This document shows, piece by piece, positions 56,641 to 64,000 of a stretch of 64,000 nt of DNA. The translations under genes were made by a program, and so were the position numbers. How positions within the stretch are numbered: position 1 is the first letter of the stretch; each line of letters starts with the position of its first letter. Source of the DNA: Methylacidiphilum sp. Yel (GTDB lineage: Bacteria > Verrucomicrobiota > Verrucomicrobiia > Methylacidiphilales > Methylacidiphilaceae); the NCBI RefSeq assembly GCF_004421185.1, contig NZ_LXQB01000023.1, positions 21,569 through 85,568 on the forward strand, given 5' to 3'. A model generated the notes under the pieces. That model did no database searches. It worked only from the letters and a program-made list of their open reading frames with translations, and had not been told where the DNA came from.

Positions 56641-57219
56641 ATGATTGGCATCGACAATACCGACCCACAAGCCCAGGATCTTTTAGAAGATCTCATCAAA
56701 AGTGGGGCTTTGCTTAAAGGACATTTTTTACTTAGAAGTGGCCTGCACTCTAGACATTTTCTTCAATGCGCTTTGCTTCTTCAAAATCCTTCTTTGTGCG
56801 CAAGGTATGCCTCCTATCTTGCAAAACGGATAGAAGCCTTCAATCCCCAAACCATTGTTTCAGCAGCAATAGGAGGCATACTGATTGGCCATGAAATTGC
56901 CAAAGAACTAGGGCTTAGACATATTTACGCTGAGAAATCCAATAATGGAATGACTTTACGCAGGTTCAAACTCAAACCATTGGAACGGGTGGTGGTTGTG
57001 GAAGATGTGATAACCACTGGTGGTACTGTCAAAGAGATCTTTTCTCTGGTTAGGGAACAGCAAGGGGTGGTGTGCGCCGTAAGCTCCTTAGTGGACCGCA
57101 GCACGGAAAGTCTTGATTTTGGTGTTCCTTATTATGCATTACTTAAATTGCCTATTGATACCTTTCCTCCAGAAAAGCTACCGGAAGATTTAAAAAATAC
57201 GCAAGCTATCCGTCCTTGA
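56641..57219 (+). CDS. pyrE: PyrE orotate phosphoribosyltransferase
   Basis: A 192-residue type I phosphoribosyltransferase. The PRPP loop is RVVVVEDVITTGGTVKEI; LLKGHFLLRSGLHSRHFLQCA and SAAIGGILIGHEIAKEL complete the core, and RHIYAEK precedes the flexible loop. It makes OMP from orotate and PRPP in pyrimidine synthesis. It stands alone. Confidence 0.94.
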   Translation: MIGIDNTDPQAQDLLEDLIKSGALLKGHFLLRSGLHSRHFLQCALLLQNPSLCARYASYLAKRIEAFNPQTIVSAAIGGILIGHEIAKELGLRHIYAEKSNNGMTLRRFKLKPLERVVVVEDVITTGGTVKEIFSLVREQQGVVCAVSSLVDRSTESLDFGVPYYALLKLPIDTFPPEKLPEDLKNTQAIRP

Positions 57220-57299
57220 GACTCAGATAATTTTTAGAAGCTTTCTCTTAGAGTTAAATCCTTCAGGTGCTAACCGGCTTAAAAGAGAGCCTTTGTTGG

Positions 57300-58157
57300 C
57301 TACTTTTTTTCGATTGATTCCATCTCCGTAGCGACCCCTGCTTGGGAATATTTTTCGTAGTTATCAGAATCAAGATTTTCAGTGTCTTTAGGTGAGATGG
57401 GCTTGCCTTCTTCGATTTGTATATAAGTTTTTGAAGAGGAAAGAGTTTTTCCTGGGGGGATCGTAGCAACTTGCATTTCTTTAATTACGTAGGCATCTCC
57501 AATTCGTTGTACACTGTTGATATCTAATCTTTTGATGAGTTGATTAGCACTGTTAAAAGCTTCAGCCCGTATCAAAGCATAATAGTCTTCAGCGATCCAG
57601 TATCTTACTTTGGAATAGGCTGAGGGAGAACTTCCTGGATAAGCATCAAAAGCCCAACAACTAAGAGTCTTTATCGAATCTGTACCAAGCGGCTTTATCT
57701 TATCCCATCGAATAAAATCCAAAGACAGATCTTCGTAACTTATGTCTGTATTCAGTATGTGTTTGGTTCGGTTTATTCCAGTAATAGGCTGCCATGGCTC
57801 ATTAGAGCGGTTTCTATAAGCTACAAAACTAGCCTCCGGATTTATCTCCACATAAATCATCAAAGGCAAGCCTTTAAAACGATATTCCATGGAACGGTCG
57901 TGGAGAATGAGGGTAATTGGATAGGTATCCTTGGCGGCTTGTATCGAACCTTTCAAAATATAATCTTTAAGTCTGAAATTTCTCCAAAATCGACCTTGAA
58001 TGAATTCAAGAGGAGGTAAAGGCTTCTCCGGATTAGGCTTTGCCCACAGAGACAGAGAAGAAAAGCTAATAGAAAATAAGAAAAAAAATAACAAGAACCT
58101 CCTGCCTATTGTAGGCTTATATCGCAAAAAAAACATAGTTTTTAGAGTCCATTCCAT
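57300..58157 (-). CDS. Outer-membrane lipoprotein-sorting (LolA-like) protein
   Basis: A 285-residue exported protein: signal peptide with hydrophobic stretch at about 20-38 ending near SLWAKP, then a LolA-like beta barrel (YILKGSIQAAKDTYPITLILHDRSMEYRF, WQPITGINRTKHILNTDISYEDLSLDFI, YYALIRAEAFNSANQLIKRLDI). The family works in transport of lipoproteins or lipids across the periplasm. It is downstream of glmM on the same strand by 52 bases and may be co-transcribed. Confidence 0.82.
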   Translation of the reverse strand: MEWTLKTMFFLRYKPTIGRRFLLFFFLFSISFSSLSLWAKPNPEKPLPPLEFIQGRFWRNFRLKDYILKGSIQAAKDTYPITLILHDRSMEYRFKGLPLMIYVEINPEASFVAYRNRSNEPWQPITGINRTKHILNTDISYEDLSLDFIRWDKIKPLGTDSIKTLSCWAFDAYPGSSPSAYSKVRYWIAEDYYALIRAEAFNSANQLIKRLDINSVQRIGDAYVIKEMQVATIPPGKTLSSSKTYIQIEEGKPISPKDTENLDSDNYEKYSQAGVATEMESIEKK

Positions 58158-58209
58158 TCTCTATAAGAACAAAAATTGGAATATCACTTCTGAAATTTCC
58201 TTGATAGTA

Positions 58210-59583
58210 TCAACTAAGTGATTCTCGAAGGAAAGTCAAAAGTTTTTGGCCGACTTCGTTCACCTGATCTTCATCTTTGGCTTCAACCAAAAGTCTAATT
58301 TTCGACTCCGTTCCAGAATACCTAAGAAGAATTCGCCCTTTGCCATTGAAGGTAGCCTGAGCCTCATCCATAAGTTTTTTTAGTCCAGGAATTTCATCAA
58401 GAGGTTTTTTCTGGCTAATCTCAAGATTCCATAATTTTTGCGGATAACGCTTTAGCTTCTTTTTCAAACTGCTAAGACTGATTCCTGTCGAAGACATTAT
58501 TTCGAGGATGATTAAGGCTGTAAGCAGTCCATCAGCCGTTTTAGAATAAGCAAAAGGAATGATATGACCCGATTGTTCACCTCCAAGAGAAAGCTCTTCT
58601 TTTTTTAGTACTTCAGCTACGTTTCGATCGCCAACGTCAGTCCGTATCACCCGGATTCCTTCTTCCTGTAGGGTTTCATCCAGACCTAAATTACTCATCA
58701 CCGTCACAACTACGGTGTTTTTCGATAAAGCCTTTTTCTTTAGAAAATCCAAAGCCAGAATGGCCAAAATGTCATCCCCATCACATAGCTGGCCCTTTTC
58801 ATCGCAAAGCACTAACCGATCCCCATCCCCATCAAGGGCTATTCCTAAATCCGCACCGGTCATCAGAACAGCCTGTTGGATGTTCTGAGGATACATACTC
58901 CCACAGTTAAAATTTATATTAATCCCATTGGGTTCTTTGCTGAAAGGAAACACAGAAGCCCCATAAGATTCCAATAAAGAGGGAGCTGCCTCAAAGGAGG
59001 CCCCATTGGCCGTATCAATAGCAATCCTCATCCCTTTTAAACTCATCTCTGAAGGAAAAAAGCTCTTCAGAAGGTTTTGATAATCCCTCGTTGTATGCTC
59101 TAACAAAAGGATATTTCCTAATTGAGATCCTGTTGGCCCCTCTGTTCCTAGCCAATCAAACTGCTTTATCTCTTTTTCGATCTCTTTTTCGAGCTCACCG
59201 TCAAGTTTGCTTCCATCAAAGCTAAAAAATTTAAGTCCGTTATCATAAAAGGGATTGTGAGAGGCACTGACCATGAGCCCGCCAATTGCCTCATAAACTT
59301 TTGTCAAACTACCTACAGCTGGAGAAGGCAATACACCCAGTTCATACACATCGACACCTTGAGATAACACTCCAGAAATGAAAGCATATTCGAGCATCCT
59401 ACTGGAAAGGCGGGTATCCCTGCCAACAACAATCCTATGCCTGTTTTTCGATTGACAATGACTAGTCAGGACTTTGGCGGCAGCAACCCCTGCTGCCAAA
59501 GCAATCTGTGGAGTCATGGGATAAAGATTTGCTTTTCCACGTATCCCATCGGTTCCAAAAAGAGAATCCACGGACGGATGCAT
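58210..59583 (-). CDS. glmM: GlmM phosphoglucosamine mutase
   Basis: The 457-residue enzyme has LFGTDGIRGKAN, the phosphoserine loop MVSASHNPFYDNGLKFFS (near residues 100-105), the metal motif DGDGDRL and the sugar motif GGEQSGHII. It converts glucosamine-6-P to glucosamine-1-P for UDP-GlcNAc. In many bacteria it lies next to cdaA and cdaR; here a small CdaR-like ORF is ten bases upstream and cdaA is a further 1.3 kb away, beyond phage remnants. Confidence 0.94.
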   Translation of the reverse strand: MHPSVDSLFGTDGIRGKANLYPMTPQIALAAGVAAAKVLTSHCQSKNRHRIVVGRDTRLSSRMLEYAFISGVLSQGVDVYELGVLPSPAVGSLTKVYEAIGGLMVSASHNPFYDNGLKFFSFDGSKLDGELEKEIEKEIKQFDWLGTEGPTGSQLGNILLLEHTTRDYQNLLKSFFPSEMSLKGMRIAIDTANGASFEAAPSLLESYGASVFPFSKEPNGININFNCGSMYPQNIQQAVLMTGADLGIALDGDGDRLVLCDEKGQLCDGDDILAILALDFLKKKALSKNTVVVTVMSNLGLDETLQEEGIRVIRTDVGDRNVAEVLKKEELSLGGEQSGHIIPFAYSKTADGLLTALIILEIMSSTGISLSSLKKKLKRYPQKLWNLEISQKKPLDEIPGLKKLMDEAQATFNGKGRILLRYSGTESKIRLLVEAKDEDQVNEVGQKLLTFLRESLS

Positions 59584-59593
59584 GAGAATCGTT

Positions 59594-59728
59594 TTACTTT
59601 AAAAACTTAAGAGCAGTTAAAAGTTGATCTAAGGAGCCTGGTTCTATCGATTCTTTTAAAATGATCCATATAGCAACCGCAAGAACCAATGAAAAGAGTT
59701 TTTGTTTCCAATGAGAAAAGATATTCAT
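59594..59728 (-). CDS. 44-residue CdaR/YbbR-like membrane anchor
   Basis: This short ORF encodes 44 residues: a charged start (MNIFSHWKQK), one hydrophobic segment (LFSLVLAVAIWIILKE, residues 11-26) and a short tail. The segment strongly resembles the N-terminal anchor of YbbR/CdaR proteins (xxxLKLLSLxLAxxLWxxV), which regulate the diadenylate cyclase CdaA. The YbbR repeats that normally follow are missing. It lies ten bases upstream of glmM, in the place of cdaR. There is only a weak ribosome site (AAAGAG). Gene status is an inference. Confidence 0.55.
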   Translation of the reverse strand: MNIFSHWKQKLFSLVLAVAIWIILKESIEPGSLDQLLTALKFLK

Positions 59729-59871
59729 TTGCTCTTTACCAACTTTCTGAGGTCTTTTCTCGATATTCTCCCCCTCCCGATCAAGTTTTATTCCTCCGCA
59801 TTAGCGGATTGAAAATTTTTCAATTTACAAATCAATAACATCCAACAAAAAGAAAATTCAAGTGGAATGTA

Positions 59872-60110
59872 CAAGCAAATGATCAGCAGGTTCTTTCAAT
59901 AGCTTCACAGAGTGATCGACTGGGCCAGAAAGCTTTGCTTTCATCTGGATTGGTGCCTATGGTTAGAGAAAGGGAATAAAAGATTTTCTAGAGAAATTCG
60001 ATTTTAAGATTGAAGGCTATGAAAAGACCAGGGTAGAGACTAGACCAGATCCAGAGGACATGATTTTTAGTGCGAATAAGGTCTTGACAGAATGGTATAT
60101 TGATAGCTAA
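59872..60110 (+). pseudogene. Decayed phage-like coding fragments
   Basis: Two open pieces in different frames, 59872-59979 (ending SGLVPMVRERE then TAA) and 59982-60110 (DFLEKFDFKIEGYE... ending in TAA), read like a single protein broken by a frameshift. They precede the phage structural remnant. The resemblance to a phage head-tail or portal-type protein is only an impression; no motif is diagnostic. Confidence 0.4.
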
Positions 60111-60125
60111 AAAACGAATTAAACA

Positions 60126-60817
60126 GAATACATCACAATTACACAGAACTATCTGCATGATATTCAAGGTCGGTTTTGGAAACGGCTCAGATTACTAACT
60201 ATATTAATCATGCTAGACTCAAAGTAGCCTTAGACACAGGCTGTGCACGCACGTTTGTTTCAGCAACCAGGAACTACTTCTAGCCCGCTGAATCCAGGTG
60301 GGGGTAAATATTCAGGTGGTTGGGGGCTAGCGAATGTAGGGGGTGGGTTTTATTTATATCCGATGCAAGAGCAGTATTATTTTGGGCCTGAGCAGACACA
60401 ATGGCTTGTGAATGGTAGGTATATTTATGATATTCGTGGGGTAAATTTGGTTTGGAACTTGAGAAAAGAGCCTTTGGAGCGCATGGAGTGGAGCGGTTTT
60501 AATGCTAAAGTTCGGCTGCCAAGAGTTCAGGCGCCAGGAACGCTGAAATATTGGTCGATTTGTAACCATACGCTTTTTGTTAATCCGATTTCGAGCGCGC
60601 AGTTTCCTATTGAGCTGGATTGTGTGCTAGAGCCTATATTTATGCCTTCGAGTGGAGAGGATACAGACATAATCTCTCCGTATAATGATTTAGTCCCTTT
60701 CCTTTCTATGCAGTGTATTTAGCCCTATCCGAGCGTAAAGATAGTATGGCTGAATGGTTTTTGCAGCAGTACAGAGAACAGCTTAGGAATATAGTTAGAA
60801 ATAGCCGGACTCGATGA
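60126..60817 (+). pseudogene. Decayed phage virion (adaptor/neck-like) protein gene
   Basis: Translation in shifting frames gives a continuous protein similar in pattern to small phage adaptor proteins: YLHDIQGRFW, then after a frameshift TNYINHARLKVALDTGCAR, then (60243-60722) GGGFYLYPMQ ... VNPISSAQFPIELDC, ISPYNDLVPF, and after a final frameshift VYLALSERKDSMAEWFLQQYREQL, ending TGA at 60815-60817. At least three frameshifts are needed. It marks a former prophage between glmM and cdaA. Confidence 0.6.
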
Positions 60818-60981
60818 TTTATCATTTGAATTTAGGAGTGGGGGCTCTTCATAATTAGATTACGCCTATAAAAGGAAGAAGGCTCGCTTTAGGTTTTGAG
60901 CAGCAGCTTGCTTCCACACTTAGGCATCAGTAAAGGTAAGCGGCTGATGAGCAGAATGTTACTTATTTAAATTTTCAAGTG

Positions 60982-61746
60982 TTAAATCAGTATTTGAGTC
61001 AGTTTCGCTCGCAAACCATCAGGGTCAAAATGCCTTTCCATTTTGCCTTTATAGGCTATGGAAATAACGCTTGTAACTTCAGAAATGACTACAACCACTG
61101 CGTCTGTTTGCTCACTCAATCCAAGAGCAGCCCTGTGTCTTAATCCTAGAAGCCGTTCCATCTGTTCAACTTGACTTAATGGGAAAATAGCCGCAGCAAC
61201 CACAATCTGATCTCCTCGTATAATTACCCCCCCGTCATGCAGAGGGGTCCTTGGATAGAAAATCGTCACTAGAAGATCCGCACTGACTTGAGCATTAAGA
61301 ATAGTCCCCGTATCCCTTGCAGGAAGATACACATCGTCCTGCTCGATAGCTATTAAGGCACCAATATGTTCTCTTTGCAGGATCTCAGCTGCATTGACAA
61401 TATGTTCAATGACCTCAGATTTTTGTTGTCTTCCAATGTGGACGACACTTCTGCGTCCCACTTCTGCAAAAACCTGACGAAGCTCCGGCTGGAATAGGAC
61501 TACCAGGGCTACAAAAAAAGATGGAGAAAAGAGCTTCAATAGCTCTGTCAATACCCTCAAATGGAAAACAGAAGAAAACAGAGTCAATCCTACAAGCACA
61601 ACAATAAGACCTGTTAATACCTGAAAGCCTCTAGTACCTTGTAACAATTTCCAAATCTGATAAATAGCTGTCGCTATAATCAAAATCTCTAACAAACCAG
61701 AAAGGGGAAATCCAAAGAGTTTCATAGGCTGCAATCTGCCTTCCAA
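60982..61746 (-). CDS. cdaA: CdaA-type diadenylate cyclase
   Basis: The 254-residue protein has an N-terminal membrane region (about three segments, residues 8-90) and a DisA_N/DAC domain with PLHDGGVIIRG (DGA-type motif) and GLRHRAALGLSEQTDAVVVVISE (RHR motif). It makes cyclic di-AMP from two ATP. The coding sequence of folP overlaps its 5' end by 25 bases. The usual operon partner CdaR is reduced and displaced (see 59594-59728). Confidence 0.93.
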   Translation of the reverse strand: MEGRLQPMKLFGFPLSGLLEILIIATAIYQIWKLLQGTRGFQVLTGLIVVLVGLTLFSSVFHLRVLTELLKLFSPSFFVALVVLFQPELRQVFAEVGRRSVVHIGRQQKSEVIEHIVNAAEILQREHIGALIAIEQDDVYLPARDTGTILNAQVSADLLVTIFYPRTPLHDGGVIIRGDQIVVAAAIFPLSQVEQMERLLGLRHRAALGLSEQTDAVVVVISEVTSVISIAYKGKMERHFDPDGLRAKLTQILI

Positions 61747-62585
61747 ATTTTTTCAAGCAATTCCCTTGCTGCTACGGCCGTTACTACATCGTGCACTCTC
61801 CAGATTTCGACACCCTGCCAGAATGCAACTGTTTGGGCAATAATATTCATCATTTCGATATCAACCCCATGCCGCTTTGCAAAAGCTTGCAAAAAACTCT
61901 TCCTCGATACACCAATCATAAGCGGTCTTCCTAAATCATGGAAACGATTCAGTCGTCTCAACAATATGAGATTCTGAGTCTTATCTTTGGCAAATCCAAA
62001 GCCCACATCACAAATGATTCTTTCTTTGTCTATTCCCGCTTGTAAGCATCGATCGAGTTTTACCGAAAGCTCATTGAATACTTCCTCGACAATGTCATGA
62101 TACTGCGCCTCCTTTTGCATAGTCTTTGGCATACCTCGGGAATGAACGAGGATATAGCCCACAGGACTCCTTGCAACAACTGTCAAAATTTCAGGGTCCC
62201 ATCCTCCCCCAGATACATCATTGATAATATCGGCTCCATGATCTATTGCCATTTGGCAAACCTTTGACTTGTAGGTGTCAATGGAAAGAGGAATCGTTAG
62301 TTTAGCCCTGCATCTTTGTAAGACTGGAAGCAGTCTTGTCATTTCTTCTTTTTCGCTGACTGGTTCTGCACCAGGACGAGTGGATTCAGCACCTAAATCT
62401 ATAAGGTCAACCCCACTGTCCTGCATCCAAAATGCTCTGTCGGCTGCCACCTGCGGATTTAAATATCGACCGCCATCAGAAAAAGAATCCGGAGTGATAT
62501 TAATTATGCCCATAATCAAAGGACGTCCCATAGGAAAAACGATCTTTTGTTTACCTATATTCCATTGCATTTCTTTTTTTAACAT
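61722..62585 (-). CDS. folP: FolP dihydropteroate synthase
   Basis: A 287-residue TIM-barrel enzyme with MGIINITPDSFSDGGRYLN (pterin/pyrophosphate loop), IDLGAESTRPGAEPVS, LSIDTYKSKV, DIINDVSGG and GVSRKSFLQAF. It joins dihydropterin pyrophosphate and pABA in folate synthesis. It is directly upstream of cdaA, with a 25-base overlap, as in many bacteria. Confidence 0.94.
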   Translation of the reverse strand: MLKKEMQWNIGKQKIVFPMGRPLIMGIINITPDSFSDGGRYLNPQVAADRAFWMQDSGVDLIDLGAESTRPGAEPVSEKEEMTRLLPVLQRCRAKLTIPLSIDTYKSKVCQMAIDHGADIINDVSGGGWDPEILTVVARSPVGYILVHSRGMPKTMQKEAQYHDIVEEVFNELSVKLDRCLQAGIDKERIICDVGFGFAKDKTQNLILLRRLNRFHDLGRPLMIGVSRKSFLQAFAKRHGVDIEMMNIIAQTVAFWQGVEIWRVHDVVTAVAARELLEKIWKADCSL

Positions 62586-62940
62586 GTCTGAAAATAAGGC
62601 GAAAAAAATATTTTTCTTAAGTTATAATCTGCCAAAAAACATTATAATTACCTGTTTTTCTTAGCCTTTTAAAATTCTATCTCTCCATCCGATTGGCAAC
62701 ACAGATATTTTGTCCCAAGCAGCAGTTAAGACTGCTACCGGAGGAAAGATGTAGTTTTTCCACCCCCAATTCAGTCTGCATAAGGGTTCATTCCGTTTAC
62801 AAAACTATCGGACCCGCTGTCTTTTTCAAATATTATTAGCAAAACCTGCTTTGAAACTTCAATGAAGGCCATTTAAGTTGAGCTTTGCCTCTTCCTTTTT
62901 CTCATCCTCTATGGCCAAAGCATATGCAAATATTAAAACT
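62586..62940. other. Gene-free stretch before the tnpB remnant
   Basis: No ORF, tRNA or riboswitch was recognised in about 350 bases between folP and the right end of the transposon remnant. It should hold the folP promoter. Confidence 0.5.
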
Positions 62941-62954
62941 GATCTACAACTGAA

Positions 62955-62990
62955 CCTCCCCATGGCTAAAGCCAGGGGGGGCTAGGGATG
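62955..62990 (-). mobile_element. Right-end hairpin of the tnpB element (omega-RNA 3' end)
   Basis: A hairpin CCCC(A)TGGCT/AGCCAGGGG (62958-62978) lies just past the tnpB remnant. On the minus strand it reads CCTGGCTTTAGCCATGGGGAGGTTCAG. TnpB guide-RNA scaffolds end in such a hairpin followed by a short TTCA-type tail and then the guide. The flanking CATCCCTAG resembles CTATCCCTCCCC at the other two element ends in the window. Confidence 0.6.
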
Positions 62991-64000
62991 AGACACGCTG
63001 AATACTTGCACCCCTCCCGCTTTCTTGAGAAGCCAAGCACTGCGACGTGCCCGTTCTCATCGTCGGCTGGCGTTCCCCTTCGGTAGACGGCCCGCTCTGA
63101 CGCCCCGGAGGACGTGGGAGACGGCGACGGCCGTCTCCGCTTGCAGGTTGACCGAAGCTCGACGGCCGCCTGCCGCAGGAGCGGTTCCGCACCCGGCCAC
63201 AGGCCATCTTGTCCTGGTGTGCATCGAGCCTGTCTTCGGAGACGAAGCGAGCAAGGAAGGCGTAAAAGAGGTCCCTTTGGAGGGGCAACAGCCCGTAGTC
63301 GCAGCGGTGGACACGCACAGACAGCGGCTTCTTTTCGATGCGTCCGCAGAGGCATGCCTGCGAGAGTATGGTAGGACGTGTCGGGAATTCGTAGAGTCTG
63401 CCACCAGCCCTCTCAGCCTTGCGGCAAACGATGCGGACGAACATCCTCCTCACCTTGACCTTCATGCTCCCTCCGAAATTCTTCTGGTAGCTTGGATATG
63501 AGATCTTCTCGGTCTTGACGATATTCCAGGTTGTAAAAATCTGATTCGCCAACTCCCCATGGCTTCTCTTGCGCTCGGCTGCAAGGAGTCGCTTAGTTTC
63601 TTTAAGCCGTTCCTCGAAGAAGCCGATACCGCAAGGAGGCGATCCATCTCTTAAGCGCCTTTCTTCACTGTCCGGTCCTCATTAAAATTGTCCGGGTTGG
63701 TCCCCCGGCGTAAACGGCCAATCGCTCTCTGGACGGACCTAAGCTTGCGCCAGGGCTGCTCGACCCCCTGGCATAACTTCTCCAGGCAAGCTGCGGTCTC
63801 CTCGATGATTGCGACTGTAGAAGGCCAATATCGAGGCAGGCGTTCGCCTCATCGTGCGCCTGCCGGGTCTTCGCAGGCGGCGTCCCCTTCTGGACGAGCG
63901 GCACCTACCAGCGGTCCTGGCCCCGGATCGTCCATCGAATGACACGGTAGTATTTCGTCTCGGAGGAGAGTGCGGCGGCTTGCCAGCCGTCGCGGTCCCT
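62966..64000 (-). pseudogene. Frameshifted tnpB (IS605/IS1341-type RNA-guided nuclease), runs off the window
   Basis: Pieces of a TnpB-family protein occur in order on the minus strand but in different frames: WRDGWQ-like residues then a stop, CLDIG (RuvC aspartate region), a LCQGVEQPWRKLRSVQRAIGR stretch and NPDNFNEDRTVKKGA, then NIVKTEKISYPSYQKNFGGS, FPTRPTILSQACLCGRIEKKPLS and QRDLFYAFLARFV, then PGAEPLLRQAAVE. At least one stop and several frameshifts are needed, and one zinc-ribbon cysteine reads Tyr (RCDYG). The DNA is far richer in G+C than its neighbours, which suggests horizontal gain. Confidence 0.75.

Noticed and set aside
60243..60722. Open frame of 159 residues as a complete gene.
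   Set aside because: Its flanks contain matching protein sequence in other frames, and it has no ribosome site; it is the longest piece of a frameshifted phage gene.
62944..63945. Several overlapping GC-rich ORFs on both strands.
   Set aside because: They arise because high-GC DNA has few stop codons. Only the minus-strand pieces with TnpB motifs are meaningful, and those are broken.

Overview
The window looks like chromosome from a verrucomicrobial, acidophilic methanotroph of the Methylacidiphilum type. This is inferred from the A+T-rich base composition, a Minf_1886-family protein (49224-49721), LPS and peptidoglycan genes of a Gram-negative, a complete Mo-nitrogenase system and an ActC-ActD-like membrane protein. 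No rRNA, tRNA or CRISPR array was seen, and species cannot be assigned from the sequence alone.

Layout. 1-11,100: housekeeping and accessory genes (MFS transporter, A-type Fe-S carrier, 5'-3' exonuclease, orphan NrfD/DUF3341 fusion, DUF6941 protein, a small membrane/periplasmic pair, sugar-nucleotide epimerase, UbiD decarboxylase, SYLF protein). 11,128-40,783: a nitrogen-fixation island in three long minus-strand operons plus nifA and nifV. Operon A (17,777 to 11,128) is nifT, a DegT-like protein, a 74-aa protein, a SIR2-like protein, nifW and fixABCX. Operon B (27,154 to 20,651) is nifB, ferredoxin, HesB-type carrier, a helical protein, an LRV protein, nifZ, nifS, nifQ and rhodanese. Operon C (39,287 to 31,526) is nifHDKENX plus the NifX-associated gene. 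Between A and B lie two A-type carriers divergent from nifA. Between B and C sit merA, merR, an IscB-type guide RNA (HEARO) without its protein, and ppa.

Six near-identical sigma-54 promoters (TGGCA...GCT, GG-N10-GC) precede the nifT, carrier, nifA, nifB, nifH and nifV units, and TGT-N10-ACA NifA boxes lie upstream of the nifT, nifB and nifH promoters. NifA carries the exact C-X11-C-X19-C-X4-C pattern of oxygen-sensitive NifA proteins, and no nifL is visible. Together the genes give FeMo-cofactor synthesis (NifB, E, N, X, V, Q), Fe-S supply (NifS, carriers), structural proteins (NifHDK), protection (NifW) and electron supply (FixABCX and ferredoxin).

40,800-46,213: sulfate assimilation (cysH, cysD, cysNC) and molybdopterin synthesis (moaA, moaD, moaE). 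46,229-59,728: DUF1844 protein, M16 protease, Minf_1886 protein, a binding-protein-like protein, lpxK, heptosyltransferase, murJ, two unknowns, pyrE, a LolA-like protein, glmM and a previously easy-to-miss 44-aa CdaR-like ORF. 59,870-60,817 is decayed phage DNA. It splits glmM and the small ORF from cdaA and folP. 62,940-64,000 is a GC-rich, frameshifted tnpB with its right-end hairpin.

The most interesting items are the HEARO element that supplies the last codons and stop of ppa, a nif-operon module whose DegT-like and SIR2-like proteins both appear to have lost catalytic residues, the oxygen-sensitive-type NifA with its regulon, and the reduced CdaR-like protein.
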